A DNA stretch of 64,000 nucleotides from AG25 sp035517615 (GTDB lineage Bacteria > Gemmatimonadota > Gemmatimonadetes > Gemmatimonadales > GWC2-71-9): positions 1-64,000 of the forward strand of contig DATIYM010000023.1 in the NCBI GenBank assembly GCA_035517615.1, in the 5' to 3' direction. Every line of letters begins with the position of its first letter. Position 1 is the stretch's first letter. The notes below the pieces were generated by a model that saw only the letters and a list, made by a program, of their open reading frames with translations, made no database searches and was not told where the DNA came from. This document shows, piece by piece, positions 19,352 through 28,576 of the stretch. The translations under genes were made by a program, and so were the position numbers.

Positions 19352-20230
19352 TTACTGCGGTTTGGCGCAGCGGAATCCGAGATGATTGGTGCCCGTACTG
19401 ACTTCTCCCTTGCCGCGCGTGCCCACCGTATAGCGTGAGCAGTATTGGTCGGTACACAGGAACGATCCTCCACGCATGACGCGTTTCGGTTCGCCCGGCT
19501 CACTCGGATCGAGGGAAGCAGCGGGGCCCTGCGGATTGCGCGCGACGCCCCCTTCCGCGGTCAACTCCATGTAGTAGTCGGGGCGGTACCAATCGCTGAT
19601 CCATTCCCACACGTTGCCGGCGACGTCGTAGAGTCCGTAGCCGTTCGCGGGAAACTGCGCGACCGGTCCGATGCCGTCGTAGCCGTCGGCTCCGGTATCA
19701 TGATCGGGGAAGTGGCCTTGATACGTATTGGCCATCCACCGGCCATCGGGCTGGAACACATCACCCCACGGGTAGCGTTTGCCGCTCTGACCACCACGCG
19801 CGGCGAACTCCCATTCGGCCTCGGTAGGCAGCCGCTTGCGAGCCCATAGGGCATATGCCGCTGCGTCCTCGTACGCGACCTGGACGACCGGGAAGCGCTC
19901 CTTACCCACGATCGAGCTCTTGGGGCCGAGTGGATGACGCCAGTTCGCGCCCTTCACGTACGACCACCATTGCAGATGATTGTCGAGCGAGACGGGATGA
20001 TCGGGAGGCGAAAATACCACGGAGCCGGCGACGAGATTTTCGGACGGCGCGCCGGGAAAGTCCTGGGCGCGTGGCGTCCGCTCGGCGACCGTGACGTACG
20101 CCGTGGCTTTCACGAACGCCGTGAACTGGGCGTTCGTCACTTCCGTCTTGTCCATCCAGAACCCGTCTACGTAGACGCGATGAACGGGACGGGAATCGCA
20201 TGCCGCCAAACTCCAGGCGCGGGTCTTCAA
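19352..20230 (-). CDS. Formylglycine-generating-enzyme (SUMF1/FGE) family protein, N-terminally shortened
   Basis: FGE-sulfatase domain, which in the family converts a sulfatase cysteine to formylglycine. The domain is continuous from VHRVYVDGFWMDKTEVTN to the end, including LPTEAEWEFAARGG, NVWEWISDWYRPDYY and the paired active-site cysteines in GGSFLCTDQYCSRY, followed by STGTNHLGFRC. The usual opening segment, an export signal plus a PGGxFxMGS motif, is missing. The frame opens at a TTG (20230) just after an in-frame TGA, with AGGAG only 3 nt before it. An out-of-frame lipoprotein-like start lies upstream (20250-20357). It may be a pseudogene or a cytoplasmic derivative. Confidence 0.75.
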   Translation of the reverse strand: MKTRAWSLAACDSRPVHRVYVDGFWMDKTEVTNAQFTAFVKATAYVTVAERTPRAQDFPGAPSENLVAGSVVFSPPDHPVSLDNHLQWWSYVKGANWRHPLGPKSSIVGKERFPVVQVAYEDAAAYALWARKRLPTEAEWEFAARGGQSGKRYPWGDVFQPDGRWMANTYQGHFPDHDTGADGYDGIGPVAQFPANGYGLYDVAGNVWEWISDWYRPDYYMELTAEGGVARNPQGPAASLDPSEPGEPKRVMRGGSFLCTDQYCSRYTVGTRGKGEVSTGTNHLGFRCAKPQ

Positions 20231-20249
20231 TGACTCCTGCTGCCCTCCG

Positions 20250-20357
20250 TCATTTTGGCCACGACTTCATCAAGGTTGAAGCTGGCCGCCTTCTGGCTGC
20301 CGATCCGCATACCGCCATCAGCATCAGGGCGACGACGAGGCTCCTCGGGACACCCAT
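20250..20357 (-). pseudogene. Detached lipoprotein-like signal fragment upstream of the FGE-like gene
   Basis: The ATG at 20357 has an AGAGG ribosome site 6 nt upstream and encodes 35 residues beginning MGVPRSLVVALMLMAVCGS, which looks like a lipoprotein signal with lipobox MAVC. It then runs into a charged stretch and stops at 20250. The FGE-like frame begins 20 nt later in a different frame. This is what a frameshift plus small deletion in an exported FGE gene would leave. Confidence 0.45.
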
Positions 20358-20474
20358 GCCCATCCTCTTTCGAACGGAGTGTTGACATCTGCATCGGGTG
20401 TGTTGATTAACCGGGCCGCGGCGAGGACGCCATACCACCAAAGGGAACAGGCGTGGCAGGAACGACGCGACCGG

Positions 20475-21686
20475 TCAGTGCACGGCCGCTCCCGCGCCGT
20501 AGCGGTTGTCCACGTACTCGTCAAGAATCCGCAAGAAGTCCGTCACGATGGTGTCACCCTTCAGCGTGACCTTGAGCTGCCCGTCCACGTACACCGGGGC
20601 CTTGGGGTCCTCGAACGTGCCGGGGAGCGAAATGCCGATGTTGGCGTGCTTCGACTCGCCCGGGCCGTTTACGACGCATCCCATCACCGCCACGCGCAGG
20701 GTTTCGACGCCGGAATAGCGTTCACGCCACAGCGGCATCTGCGTGCGCAGATACTCTTGAATCTCTTCCGCCATTTGCTGGAAGAAGCTCGAGGTGGTGC
20801 GTCCGCAGCCCGGACACGCGGTCACCTGCGGTTCAAAGCTGCGATAGCCGAGCGACTGCAGGATCTGCTGCGCCACGCGGACCTCTTCGGCGCGATCGCC
20901 CCCCGGGCGTGGTGTGAGCGAGACCCGGATCGTATCGCCGATGCCTTCCTCGAGGAGAATCGCGAGGGCCGCCGAGCTGGCCACAATTCCCTTGGCGCCC
21001 ATTCCGGCTTCGGTAAGCCCCAGATGCAGCGGGTAGTCACCTCGGCGCGCCAGCTTCCGGTACACCTCCACCAGGTCCTGCACGCCCGAGACTTTCGCCG
21101 AGAGAATGATCCGGTTATGTCGGAGTCCGTAGGCTTCGGCCATTTCCGCCGAGCGCGCCGCGCTCTCGACCATCGCCTCCATCGTGACCTCCCGCGCCTC
21201 GCGCGGCGCCGGCGCTCGCGCATTCGCGTCCATCATCTCCGTGAGGAGCTGCTGGTCGAGACTGCCCCAATTCACGCCGATGCGGACCGGCTTGTCGTGT
21301 TCCCGCGCGACGTCGATGATCGTCCGGAAATTCTCATCGCGCCGCTTCGCGCCCACGTTCCCCGGGTTCACGCGGTACTTGGCTAGGGCGGCGGCGCACG
21401 CGGAATACTTCGTCAGCAGCAGGTGGCCGTTGTAGTGGAAGTCGCCAATGATGGGCACGGGAGTATCAGCCACGATCGCGGGAATCGCCTGCGCCGCAGC
21501 ATCGTTGTTCACCGTCACGCGCACGAGCTCGCTGCCCGCGGCGGCCAGCGCGCGAACCTGCGCCACCGTGGCCTTTACGTCCGCGGTGTCGGTATTGGTC
21601 ATCGATTGAACGACGATCGGGTGTGGAGCGCCGACGTTCACGCTCCCGACGTCGACAACGACAGCGCGTCTACGTGCAGTAGTCAC
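20475..21686 (-). CDS. ispG: 4-hydroxy-3-methylbut-2-enyl diphosphate synthase
   Basis: Penultimate enzyme of the MEP isoprenoid pathway; converts MEcPP to HMBPP with a [4Fe-4S] cluster. The N-terminal TIM-barrel part has VQSMTNTDTADV and IGDFHYNGH. The cluster cysteines lie in ACPGCGRTT and VAVMGCVVNGPGE. The GTG at 21686 gives the family-like N-terminus; an ATG at 21725 would add 13 residues and cannot be excluded. Its neighbours have unrelated roles. Confidence 0.95.
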   Translation of the reverse strand: MTTARRRAVVVDVGSVNVGAPHPIVVQSMTNTDTADVKATVAQVRALAAAGSELVRVTVNNDAAAQAIPAIVADTPVPIIGDFHYNGHLLLTKYSACAAALAKYRVNPGNVGAKRRDENFRTIIDVAREHDKPVRIGVNWGSLDQQLLTEMMDANARAPAPREAREVTMEAMVESAARSAEMAEAYGLRHNRIILSAKVSGVQDLVEVYRKLARRGDYPLHLGLTEAGMGAKGIVASSAALAILLEEGIGDTIRVSLTPRPGGDRAEEVRVAQQILQSLGYRSFEPQVTACPGCGRTTSSFFQQMAEEIQEYLRTQMPLWRERYSGVETLRVAVMGCVVNGPGESKHANIGISLPGTFEDPKAPVYVDGQLKVTLKGDTIVTDFLRILDEYVDNRYGAGAAVH

Positions 21687-21753
21687 GGGTGGAAAAGTAG
21701 ACAGGAGGCGGACAGACCGAAACATCCGCCGATCAGCCCAGCGCCGATCCGCC

Positions 21754-22311
21754 CTAGAAGACTTTCTCGCTCACCACGAGGTGCAGGTTCAAGCTCGTGA
21801 GCACGGCCTTCCCCTGAAGGAGCGACACCCCGGGATTGGAGACCGTAGCCGCCAGGCGAATCCAGACCTGCGAGTTCGTGAACAACGAATCGAGTGTCTG
21901 GGAGAGGTTCGGGATGGTGAGCGTAATGACCGACGTGTTCGCGCCCGAGACGTTCGCCGACGGTGGCGGATTGAAGAGCGCGGCGCCGGGCGCGTACGTC
22001 CCGGCGGAGTCCGCCGCCAGATACACCTGAAATGCGATTGACCCACTCCCCGTGGCGTTGCGCGCGTCCATGGTGCCGTTGATCCGCACCGTGTCGACGA
22101 ACGATGATCCGGCGCCCGGCAAGAGGTCGAGTTTCTGGGGCGCGTTCGAGATGGTCACCGTCCCGAGCCCCGGGGGGGCGCCGTAGGGAATCGTGTCATT
22201 GGTCGACCCTTCGAGCCAGCTGTAGACGTCCACATCGAAGGTCGCATGTCCGGTCCCGCAAGCGGCGAGTCCAGCGCAAACCAGCGTCACTCCGAGCCAT
22301 TTGGAAAACAT
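21754..22311 (-). CDS. Hypothetical lipoprotein
   Basis: 185 residues with a lipoprotein signal (MFSKWLGVTLVCAGLAAC; lipobox LAAC) and a beta-rich domain with no recognised family. It starts 11 nt after the stop of the outer-membrane protein gene at 22323-23675 and is probably co-transcribed with it, suggesting an envelope partner. Confidence 0.78.
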   Translation of the reverse strand: MFSKWLGVTLVCAGLAACGTGHATFDVDVYSWLEGSTNDTIPYGAPPGLGTVTISNAPQKLDLLPGAGSSFVDTVRINGTMDARNATGSGSIAFQVYLAADSAGTYAPGAALFNPPPSANVSGANTSVITLTIPNLSQTLDSLFTNSQVWIRLAATVSNPGVSLLQGKAVLTSLNLHLVVSEKVF

Positions 22312-22322
22312 GCTTCGGCCTC

Positions 22323-23675
22323 CTAATAGATCGACAGAGACGTTGCGAGCAGCATTCCGCGCTGATCCGAGAGCGCGTTCGAGTGCGTCCCGACACCGGC
22401 ATCCAGGCTCATCGGCCCGATGCGGATGCCCACCCCAGCGCCGAACTGCACGAGTTTGCGCTCATCGCGCCCGATGCCGCCGCGGAGCGCGAGGATCCCG
22501 ATGCGCTGCTCGACGCCGACGTGCAGCGTGGTGCCGAGCCCGTTATCGAGCACATCGGCGCCGATGGTCGTGCCGTCGAGGTTGTAGATCAGATTCGCGA
22601 GGTAGGACGTGGGCAGCTTGGTTTTCGACTCGACATGGATCACGCTCGAGTAGGTCGAGATCCTGTTCGCTGTCGTGTCGTAGCGCTGCGAGTCGATGCG
22701 GGTGTCTGGCCACGTGATGGTGGCACCGATGTCGCTCACGCCGAACCCGATCACGAGCGGACCCGAGACCCACGCGAACCCGACGTCGCCCCCGTACCCG
22801 TGTCCAGCGCGATTACCCCAGCGCGAGTACCCGGTCACGTCGTTGACCGACGGTGTGACCGGGTTTGGACCGGCGAAAATCGTGTCGCCAGTCGTGATCC
22901 CGGCGAACCCCACCGAGGTGCCATACACCGCGCCGATGTAGTAGTGCGCCGAGACGCCGAAATACAATCCGCGATTGTCGTCCCCGTATATCCGGCCCGA
23001 GTACCCGATCGAGGGCGCGACGCCGCCTTCGGCGATCGCCGAATCCTGGATGCCGTACACGGTATTGTGCTCGGCGGGATGTCCTTCCTTGAGAAACGCG
23101 AGCAGCGAATCGTTGAGCTGGAAGCGGACCTCGTCGTGCAGCCACATCATGATGCCGGCATGGAAGCCGTGGAACGAGGGCTCGATGTCGAGCGGGCGGC
23201 TCGAGCCGGCGATCCCGAACTCGTCGGCCGGGATGATGTGCTGCGTCGCGCCGAGGTTCACGCTGAGCGAGTCTTTCCCGATCCCGAACGCGACGTCGTT
23301 GTTCGGCAACGGGGCGGGTCGCAGCTCGTAGAAGATCGGCGGATTGAGAATCAGGTCGACGAGCGCGATCGGATTGAAGCCGGCCGAGTCGGGATTGAAC
23401 ATCGGATCCGAAGAGAGCCTCGAGATCGGATGCTGCTCGAGGAACTGGATCAGCCCGATCGGTCCGGGAATGGTGATCTTGGATTGTCCCGGAATCTGAT
23501 GGCGCGGAATCGCCCGGTACGCGGGATTGTACCGCTGCACCGAGCCTCCAAGCGTGAGGCTCGCGCCGGCCATACTGGCCGCGCGTGCGTTGAACATCAG
23601 CCCCTGTCCCAAGGCAGGGGACGCCATGCCCAACACCGCCACGGCAGTGCCGAGGGTTACGGCGGGTAGTCGCAA
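22323..23675 (-). CDS. Predicted outer-membrane barrel protein (FadL/DUF5723-like)
   Basis: 450 residues with a signal peptide ending in SPALGQ (about 1-23). The N-terminal segment NARAASMAGASLTLGGSVQRYNPAY recalls the plug-like start of FadL/OMPP1-type and DUF5723 barrels. Numerous glycine-rich amphipathic strands and a final strand LLATSLSIY follow. The start is a TTG at 23675 supported by AGAGGAT 5 nt upstream. It is probably a hydrophobic-compound channel or a surface component; the function is inference. Confidence 0.75.
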   Translation of the reverse strand: MRLPAVTLGTAVAVLGMASPALGQGLMFNARAASMAGASLTLGGSVQRYNPAYRAIPRHQIPGQSKITIPGPIGLIQFLEQHPISRLSSDPMFNPDSAGFNPIALVDLILNPPIFYELRPAPLPNNDVAFGIGKDSLSVNLGATQHIIPADEFGIAGSSRPLDIEPSFHGFHAGIMMWLHDEVRFQLNDSLLAFLKEGHPAEHNTVYGIQDSAIAEGGVAPSIGYSGRIYGDDNRGLYFGVSAHYYIGAVYGTSVGFAGITTGDTIFAGPNPVTPSVNDVTGYSRWGNRAGHGYGGDVGFAWVSGPLVIGFGVSDIGATITWPDTRIDSQRYDTTANRISTYSSVIHVESKTKLPTSYLANLIYNLDGTTIGADVLDNGLGTTLHVGVEQRIGILALRGGIGRDERKLVQFGAGVGIRIGPMSLDAGVGTHSNALSDQRGMLLATSLSIY

Positions 23676-23749
23676 CGTATCCTCTTCGGAAACAGGTGGG
23701 GGCGCGCGGTAAGGATGGGAATTTCAGGCCGGAGGTGACGTGAGCCACG

Positions 23750-26700
23750 TCACGCGGCCGGCTTGCGTGGCTCCCGTGGCGGCGGCGGCAGGATGATTCG
23801 GACCGTCGTGCCCACACCGACGCTGCTCGTGATCGTGATCGTGCCGCCCCAGCCATCCACCAGTCGTTTGGCGATGGCGAGGCCGAGCCCCGCGCCGCTC
23901 GAGGTGGTGGAAAACGCCGGTTCGAACACGCGCGGCAGCGCCTCCGCCGCGATCCCGCGTCCGTCGTCGATCACGGACACTTCCCGGCCAGTGTCCGCGA
24001 CCTGAATCGTGACGCGATGCGCCTCCGCGTTGCGCGCGTTTTCGAGCAGGTTCACGAGCACCTCTTTCACCTCGTCGCGGCGCGCCAGCACGGGCGCGCC
24101 CGAGGCGCCTTCGAGCTGGAACTGCGTGGCCGCTCCGCCCTTCGCTTTCCCCTTTGTTGCCGCCGCGCTGCCGAGCGAATACAGCTGCACCACCTCCCGC
24201 GCGACTTCATAGAGATCGAGCGGCTCAAGCGGTGACGACGCCTGTGGGGCCGGCGTGCCAAACCTCGAGAACGTGCGCGCAATCGCATCGAGCCGATCGA
24301 TTTCCGTGAGGATGCGCGACGCGGTGTCATGCAGCGTGGCGTCGAAGTCGTCGTGGTGCCGCACGCGCTCGAGATGCTGAATGCCCAGCCGGATGGGCGT
24401 GAGCGGGTTCTTGATCTCATGCGCGACCTGGCGCGCCATCTCGCCCCAGGCGAGCACGCGCGCCGCGCGGTTGCGATCGGTGACATCATCCAGGGCAATG
24501 ACGCTGCCGCGCGCTTCGGTCGCCGGTCCGAGCGGCGCGAGCTGCACACGAATCTGTCTCGAGCCGACCGTGACCTCGTGATCCGCGATATCGACTCGCC
24601 CCAGACGCTGAAACTGCCGGACGAGGCTCCACACCGGCTGCCACGGTGCCGCCGCCGCGCGGTCGATGGTCGTGCCGGGCTCGAGTCGCGCGCCCACCAG
24701 CTCGACCGCCCGCTCGTTGGCCAGCGCGATCCGCAGATCCGCGTCGACGGCGATGACGCCCGTGGCGACATTGGCAAGAACCTGCGCCATCCGCTGCCGG
24801 GCGTCCTCGAGCGAGGCCTGGCTCGAGCGGACGTCGGCGGCCATCTGCTGAAACGCGTTCATGACCGGACCGAATTCCCGGAACGCGCGCTCGGGAAACG
24901 GTGGCGGCGTCTCCCCCGCCCCAACCGCAATGGCGGCGCGCTCGAGCGCGGCCACGGGGCGTGCCAACGTGCCGGCCGCGAGCCCCGCGACGGAAATCGC
25001 CGCGCCGCTCGCGACGCACATCAGGAGCAGCAGCGTGAGCGCCAGATCTGCTTCCTGCTGCTCGACGGCCTCGTCGTCCAGGAGCTGGGGCGCGGCGAGA
25101 ATCGCCTCGTCCCCGGCGGTGCGCGCGCCAACCACCCGATACCCGACCCTGATCGAGCGGCCGGCGCTCCGGCCATTGCCGATCGCATCGAGCTCGTCCG
25201 CCAGCGCGAGCTGCGTGAAGATCCGGGGAGTGAGGAACCGGTCGACGAGTCCAAGCTCATCCAGCGCCGGCGTGCTGCTCGCCGTCAGCAGGCCGTCGCG
25301 ATACAACCACAAATCGGCGTCGAGCCGGCTCGCGAGCTCAAGCATTCCGCGCTGCGCCGCATCGCGTTCGACCGGCAGCTCGCCGGTCGCGAGCGCGGCA
25401 TCCTTGAGCGTCTGGCGAATGAGCAGGTCGCCCGCCGCGCGCGCTTCATCTCCAATGCGGGCGAATCCCCACACGCCGAACGCCAGCACAGGAACAACGA
25501 GCAATCCGGCCAGCACTCCAGCCACGCGCAGGCGGTAGCTCGTACGGAATCCGGAAAGAATGGAAGGGACTTCCAGCGTGATCCCCTCGGTCATGACGGC
25601 GCCCAGCATCCAGACCCCGGCGAGGAGCAGCACGTCCAACAACACGACCAGCGTGCCGCGCACGAAGAGCGGCCAGGGTCCGCGCAAATCGACACGCAGG
25701 TGCACGTGGCGCGTTCCGCCGGGCAACGCCACCAGGCGTTCGCCGCGGGCCGACCAGCCGTCGCGGCGCCAATCGACCTGGCGGCTGAGCCCGGCAGATT
25801 CTTCGCCGGGCGGAGAGAGGGAGATCGTGTAGGGCGCGGTCGCGGCGTGCTCGCCTTCGAGAAATCGCTCCACGCGCGTGGGAGGCACGAGCCGCGACCG
25901 CGGGCCGACGCCGACGGCGAGCACATCGCCGTCGGCGAGCGGCGCGATGAGCACGTAGTGCACGCCCGGAACCGCGGGAACGCGTTCCACTCGCGAGCCC
26001 CGCGCCGACTGAGGGGAACGCACGAGAGCGGCGACGAGGGCGGTGGGGAGATTGAGCGCGGCAAGCGACAACTCGGCGGCGGGATCCCCCGCTTTGGTCC
26101 ACAGACTCAGGTTGGCGGGGTAGCCTTCCCGAGCGAGCGGCGAGCCGGCCCAGATGCTGTACAGATCGCCCGCCGTGCGCGGGAAGGAAGGCCCGGCTCC
26201 CACACGCGCGCTCAGGCGCTCGAGCAGGGCGGCGGCAAGGGGATCGCTCTCGTTCCCCAGTCCGCGCGCATCGCGGTCGGCGAGCGCGATCCGCCCCTCG
26301 ATCGACGCCCCCCACGTCAGCAGCGTTGCCGCGGTGCCGGCGACGGTCGCGATGGCAATGATGGTCGCACGGCGAGGAGCGGGAACGAGCACGGCAAGAA
26401 GCGCCGGTGTCCAGAGAAACGTGTACCACTCAGGCCAGGCGTCCTTGGGTTCCCACAACCAGAGACCCAGTGCGGCAATGAGCACCGCCCACGCGCAGGC
26501 CACGGGCAAGAACCATGGAATGCGCCGGGGTTCCTCACGTCCCCGCACCAGCGCGGCGGCAAGCAGAATGAGCGCCATGCTCGCGATGGCCAGGGAAATT
26601 TCCCACGACAACCATAGTCCGATTCCCGCACCCCGCGCCGGCGGCGTGATGCCTCGAGCGAGGTTGCGCACGAGATAGGGCGCGGCGAGGATCAGCGCGG

Positions 26701-27862
26701 CCGCGATCCCCGACGACCACCAGCGGCGCGCGAGGCCCGCGCGCCAGAGCACCGCCGCGGCGAATACCAGCAGCGCCCCGACCAGCGTCAGAGCGCCGGT
26801 TGATGAGCTGACGATCCAGAGCTCGCGCCGATAGAACGTGACCGGAGAGAACAATGCGGCGAGCTTGCCCGAGACTCCGAGCGGGGCCTGAACCAGGCAC
26901 CAGACCCCCACGAGAGCGACGCCCCAGCGCCAGCGTCCGGGCGGAGCCGCGACGAACAGGGCGACCAGTGTCAGCACGAGCAGCGCGCCACCCCATTCGA
27001 GGGCGGTATCCTGCACCTGGATTCGCGCATCGCCCTGTGTTGGAGGCACCACCTGGACGCTGAACAGCGTGTCCCCGCCCGGCAGAACGTAGTCTGAAAC
27101 GTCCGACTCGTGCGGCGCGAGGTGCGCCGGCACGAACTGCAGCGCCACGCCGTGGGTTCGGGCGAAGCTTGCCGCGAGCGTCTGGGGCTCTTCGGGCGCC
27201 CGAAGGGTTGCATCGAGCAGCACGGTTCCTATGGCCACCTCGCCCCGGCCTGTCTGGCGGCGCGCCTCGAGCGAGACGTAGAATGGGGTGACCACAGCCT
27301 GGAGTTCGGCCGTGTCTATTGCGGGCACGAACCGGTGCCTTCCCGCCCACGCCCACGGCGCGCCATCGCGACCGAGCACGAGCACGCCGTGCTCGAATTC
27401 GACATCGGGCGTTCGCGCGGCGCTTCGCAAATTTGTGAAGGCATCGTTGCGGGATAGCGTGGCGCCGGCAGCGGCGCCGCTCGCCGCGAGGCGTCGGGCT
27501 TCGGCGACCGCATCTGAGAGCCGCTTCCCGAGATCGTCGAGCGCCGTGGACACGCGGCGCTCCCGCAGGTCCGCCCAACAGCACTCCACGCGCCACAGCG
27601 AGAGCGAGGACACCATGAGAACGGCACCGGTGGCGAGGGTGGCGGCAGCGACCGCCCAGTGGGATAGCCTTCGCGAGAGAGGTACGGCTCCACTCCGCTG
27701 GACGCGTATAGCGAGCGCCAGGGAGGCGAGTCCCGCGACGGCGGTCACGCCAGCCCACAGCATCCCATCCCCCGCCAGGATGGCTCGGAGCCAGGCGGCC
27801 GCCGCCAATGCGGCGATCCCCGCGGGGACCAGAACGTGACCCGGCCGCTCTACCTGAAGCAT
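23750..27862 (-). CDS. Very large NtrY-like membrane histidine kinase
   Basis: About 1370 residues. N-terminal half: several membrane helices, a long exposed region, a further helix cluster (about 305-530) and a second exposed domain before two more helices (about 790 and 825). Then a sensor domain, a last membrane helix (LALTLLLLMCVASGAAISVAGLAAG), HAMP, PAS (ANVATGVIAVDADLRIALANERA), HisKA with the phosphoacceptor in VAHEIKNPLTPIRLG, and a HATPase domain (N box NLLENARNAEAH, G boxes DDGRGI and GAGLGLAI). The ATG at 27862 is uncertain: it overlaps the divergent creatininase gene head-to-head by 27 nt, and the next ATG (27763) would cut the first helix pair. It may pair with the NtrC-type regulator at 3945-5399 (inference). 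Confidence 0.88.
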   Translation of the reverse strand: MLQVERPGHVLVPAGIAALAAAAWLRAILAGDGMLWAGVTAVAGLASLALAIRVQRSGAVPLSRRLSHWAVAAATLATGAVLMVSSLSLWRVECCWADLRERRVSTALDDLGKRLSDAVAEARRLAASGAAAGATLSRNDAFTNLRSAARTPDVEFEHGVLVLGRDGAPWAWAGRHRFVPAIDTAELQAVVTPFYVSLEARRQTGRGEVAIGTVLLDATLRAPEEPQTLAASFARTHGVALQFVPAHLAPHESDVSDYVLPGGDTLFSVQVVPPTQGDARIQVQDTALEWGGALLVLTLVALFVAAPPGRWRWGVALVGVWCLVQAPLGVSGKLAALFSPVTFYRRELWIVSSSTGALTLVGALLVFAAAVLWRAGLARRWWSSGIAAALILAAPYLVRNLARGITPPARGAGIGLWLSWEISLAIASMALILLAAALVRGREEPRRIPWFLPVACAWAVLIAALGLWLWEPKDAWPEWYTFLWTPALLAVLVPAPRRATIIAIATVAGTAATLLTWGASIEGRIALADRDARGLGNESDPLAAALLERLSARVGAGPSFPRTAGDLYSIWAGSPLAREGYPANLSLWTKAGDPAAELSLAALNLPTALVAALVRSPQSARGSRVERVPAVPGVHYVLIAPLADGDVLAVGVGPRSRLVPPTRVERFLEGEHAATAPYTISLSPPGEESAGLSRQVDWRRDGWSARGERLVALPGGTRHVHLRVDLRGPWPLFVRGTLVVLLDVLLLAGVWMLGAVMTEGITLEVPSILSGFRTSYRLRVAGVLAGLLVVPVLAFGVWGFARIGDEARAAGDLLIRQTLKDAALATGELPVERDAAQRGMLELASRLDADLWLYRDGLLTASSTPALDELGLVDRFLTPRIFTQLALADELDAIGNGRSAGRSIRVGYRVVGARTAGDEAILAAPQLLDDEAVEQQEADLALTLLLLMCVASGAAISVAGLAAGTLARPVAALERAAIAVGAGETPPPFPERAFREFGPVMNAFQQMAADVRSSQASLEDARQRMAQVLANVATGVIAVDADLRIALANERAVELVGARLEPGTTIDRAAAAPWQPVWSLVRQFQRLGRVDIADHEVTVGSRQIRVQLAPLGPATEARGSVIALDDVTDRNRAARVLAWGEMARQVAHEIKNPLTPIRLGIQHLERVRHHDDFDATLHDTASRILTEIDRLDAIARTFSRFGTPAPQASSPLEPLDLYEVAREVVQLYSLGSAAATKGKAKGGAATQFQLEGASGAPVLARRDEVKEVLVNLLENARNAEAHRVTIQVADTGREVSVIDDGRGIAAEALPRVFEPAFSTTSSGAGLGLAIAKRLVDGWGGTITITSSVGVGTTVRIILPPPPREPRKPAA

Positions 27863-28576
27863 CTGTTGCCCGATGACTTCCGGCTCGCGCTCGAGCGCGA
27901 CGCGCGGCTGCTGGTCCCGGTCGGCACCTGCGAAGCCCATGGCATGCATCTCCCGCTGGGATGCGACACGCTCATTGTCGAGCGACTGGCGGATGATCTA
28001 TCCATCGAGTTTCAAATCCTCAGGGCACCGACCATCGAATATGGGGTGAACTCGGTGTACGAGCGCCAGTATGTGGGGAATGCGGCGGTCCGTCGCAAGA
28101 CGCTGCACCGCTGGATGAACGATCTCCTTGCCTCGTGGGAGCGAGCCGGGGTGGACACCTTCATTATTCTCACGGCTCACGGCTACGACCCACATCAGGA
28201 GGCGCTGTCCACTCTGCGGACCCGTGCGGCGAGAGTGCTGACGGTCGATATCTTCGCCTTGGATTTCGCCGGCGAGCTCGCGGCCCCCGAGGACCCGGCA
28301 GAGGGGAACGAACTCGATACATCGCTGCTACTCTATGTGGCGCCGGAGCTTGTCGATATGAAACTCGCACGGCGCAGGGCCGCTGCGGCTACCCACGGCG
28401 CCGGCCCGGAGGGCGCGGGAGCGAGCCCCGAAGGCGCTCCGGAAATCGGTGAGCGAGGGGCTGGAGCGGCGGGGGAGCTATTCGACCCGGCGCTCGCCAC
28501 TGCGGAGAAAGGAGCGCGGCTGTACAAAATGATCTACGACCGGATCGCCACCCGAGTGCTCGAGAGCGCGGCATGA
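27836..28576 (+). CDS. Creatininase-family protein with altered metal site
   Basis: 246-residue amidohydrolase-like protein of the creatininase / MftE family. The first motif VGTCEAHGMHLPLGCDT keeps candidate ligands Glu33, His35 and Asp44. The usual NGHGGN becomes TAHGYDPH, and the usual HAGExETS becomes EGNELDTS, so the His ligand of that motif is replaced. A Gly/Ala/Pro-rich insert (about 193-217) interrupts the C-terminal part. GTG start at 27836. It overlaps the next gene by ATGA. Confidence 0.83.
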   Translation: MTRPLYLKHLLPDDFRLALERDARLLVPVGTCEAHGMHLPLGCDTLIVERLADDLSIEFQILRAPTIEYGVNSVYERQYVGNAAVRRKTLHRWMNDLLASWERAGVDTFIILTAHGYDPHQEALSTLRTRAARVLTVDIFALDFAGELAAPEDPAEGNELDTSLLLYVAPELVDMKLARRRAAAATHGAGPEGAGASPEGAPEIGERGAGAAGELFDPALATAEKGARLYKMIYDRIATRVLESAA

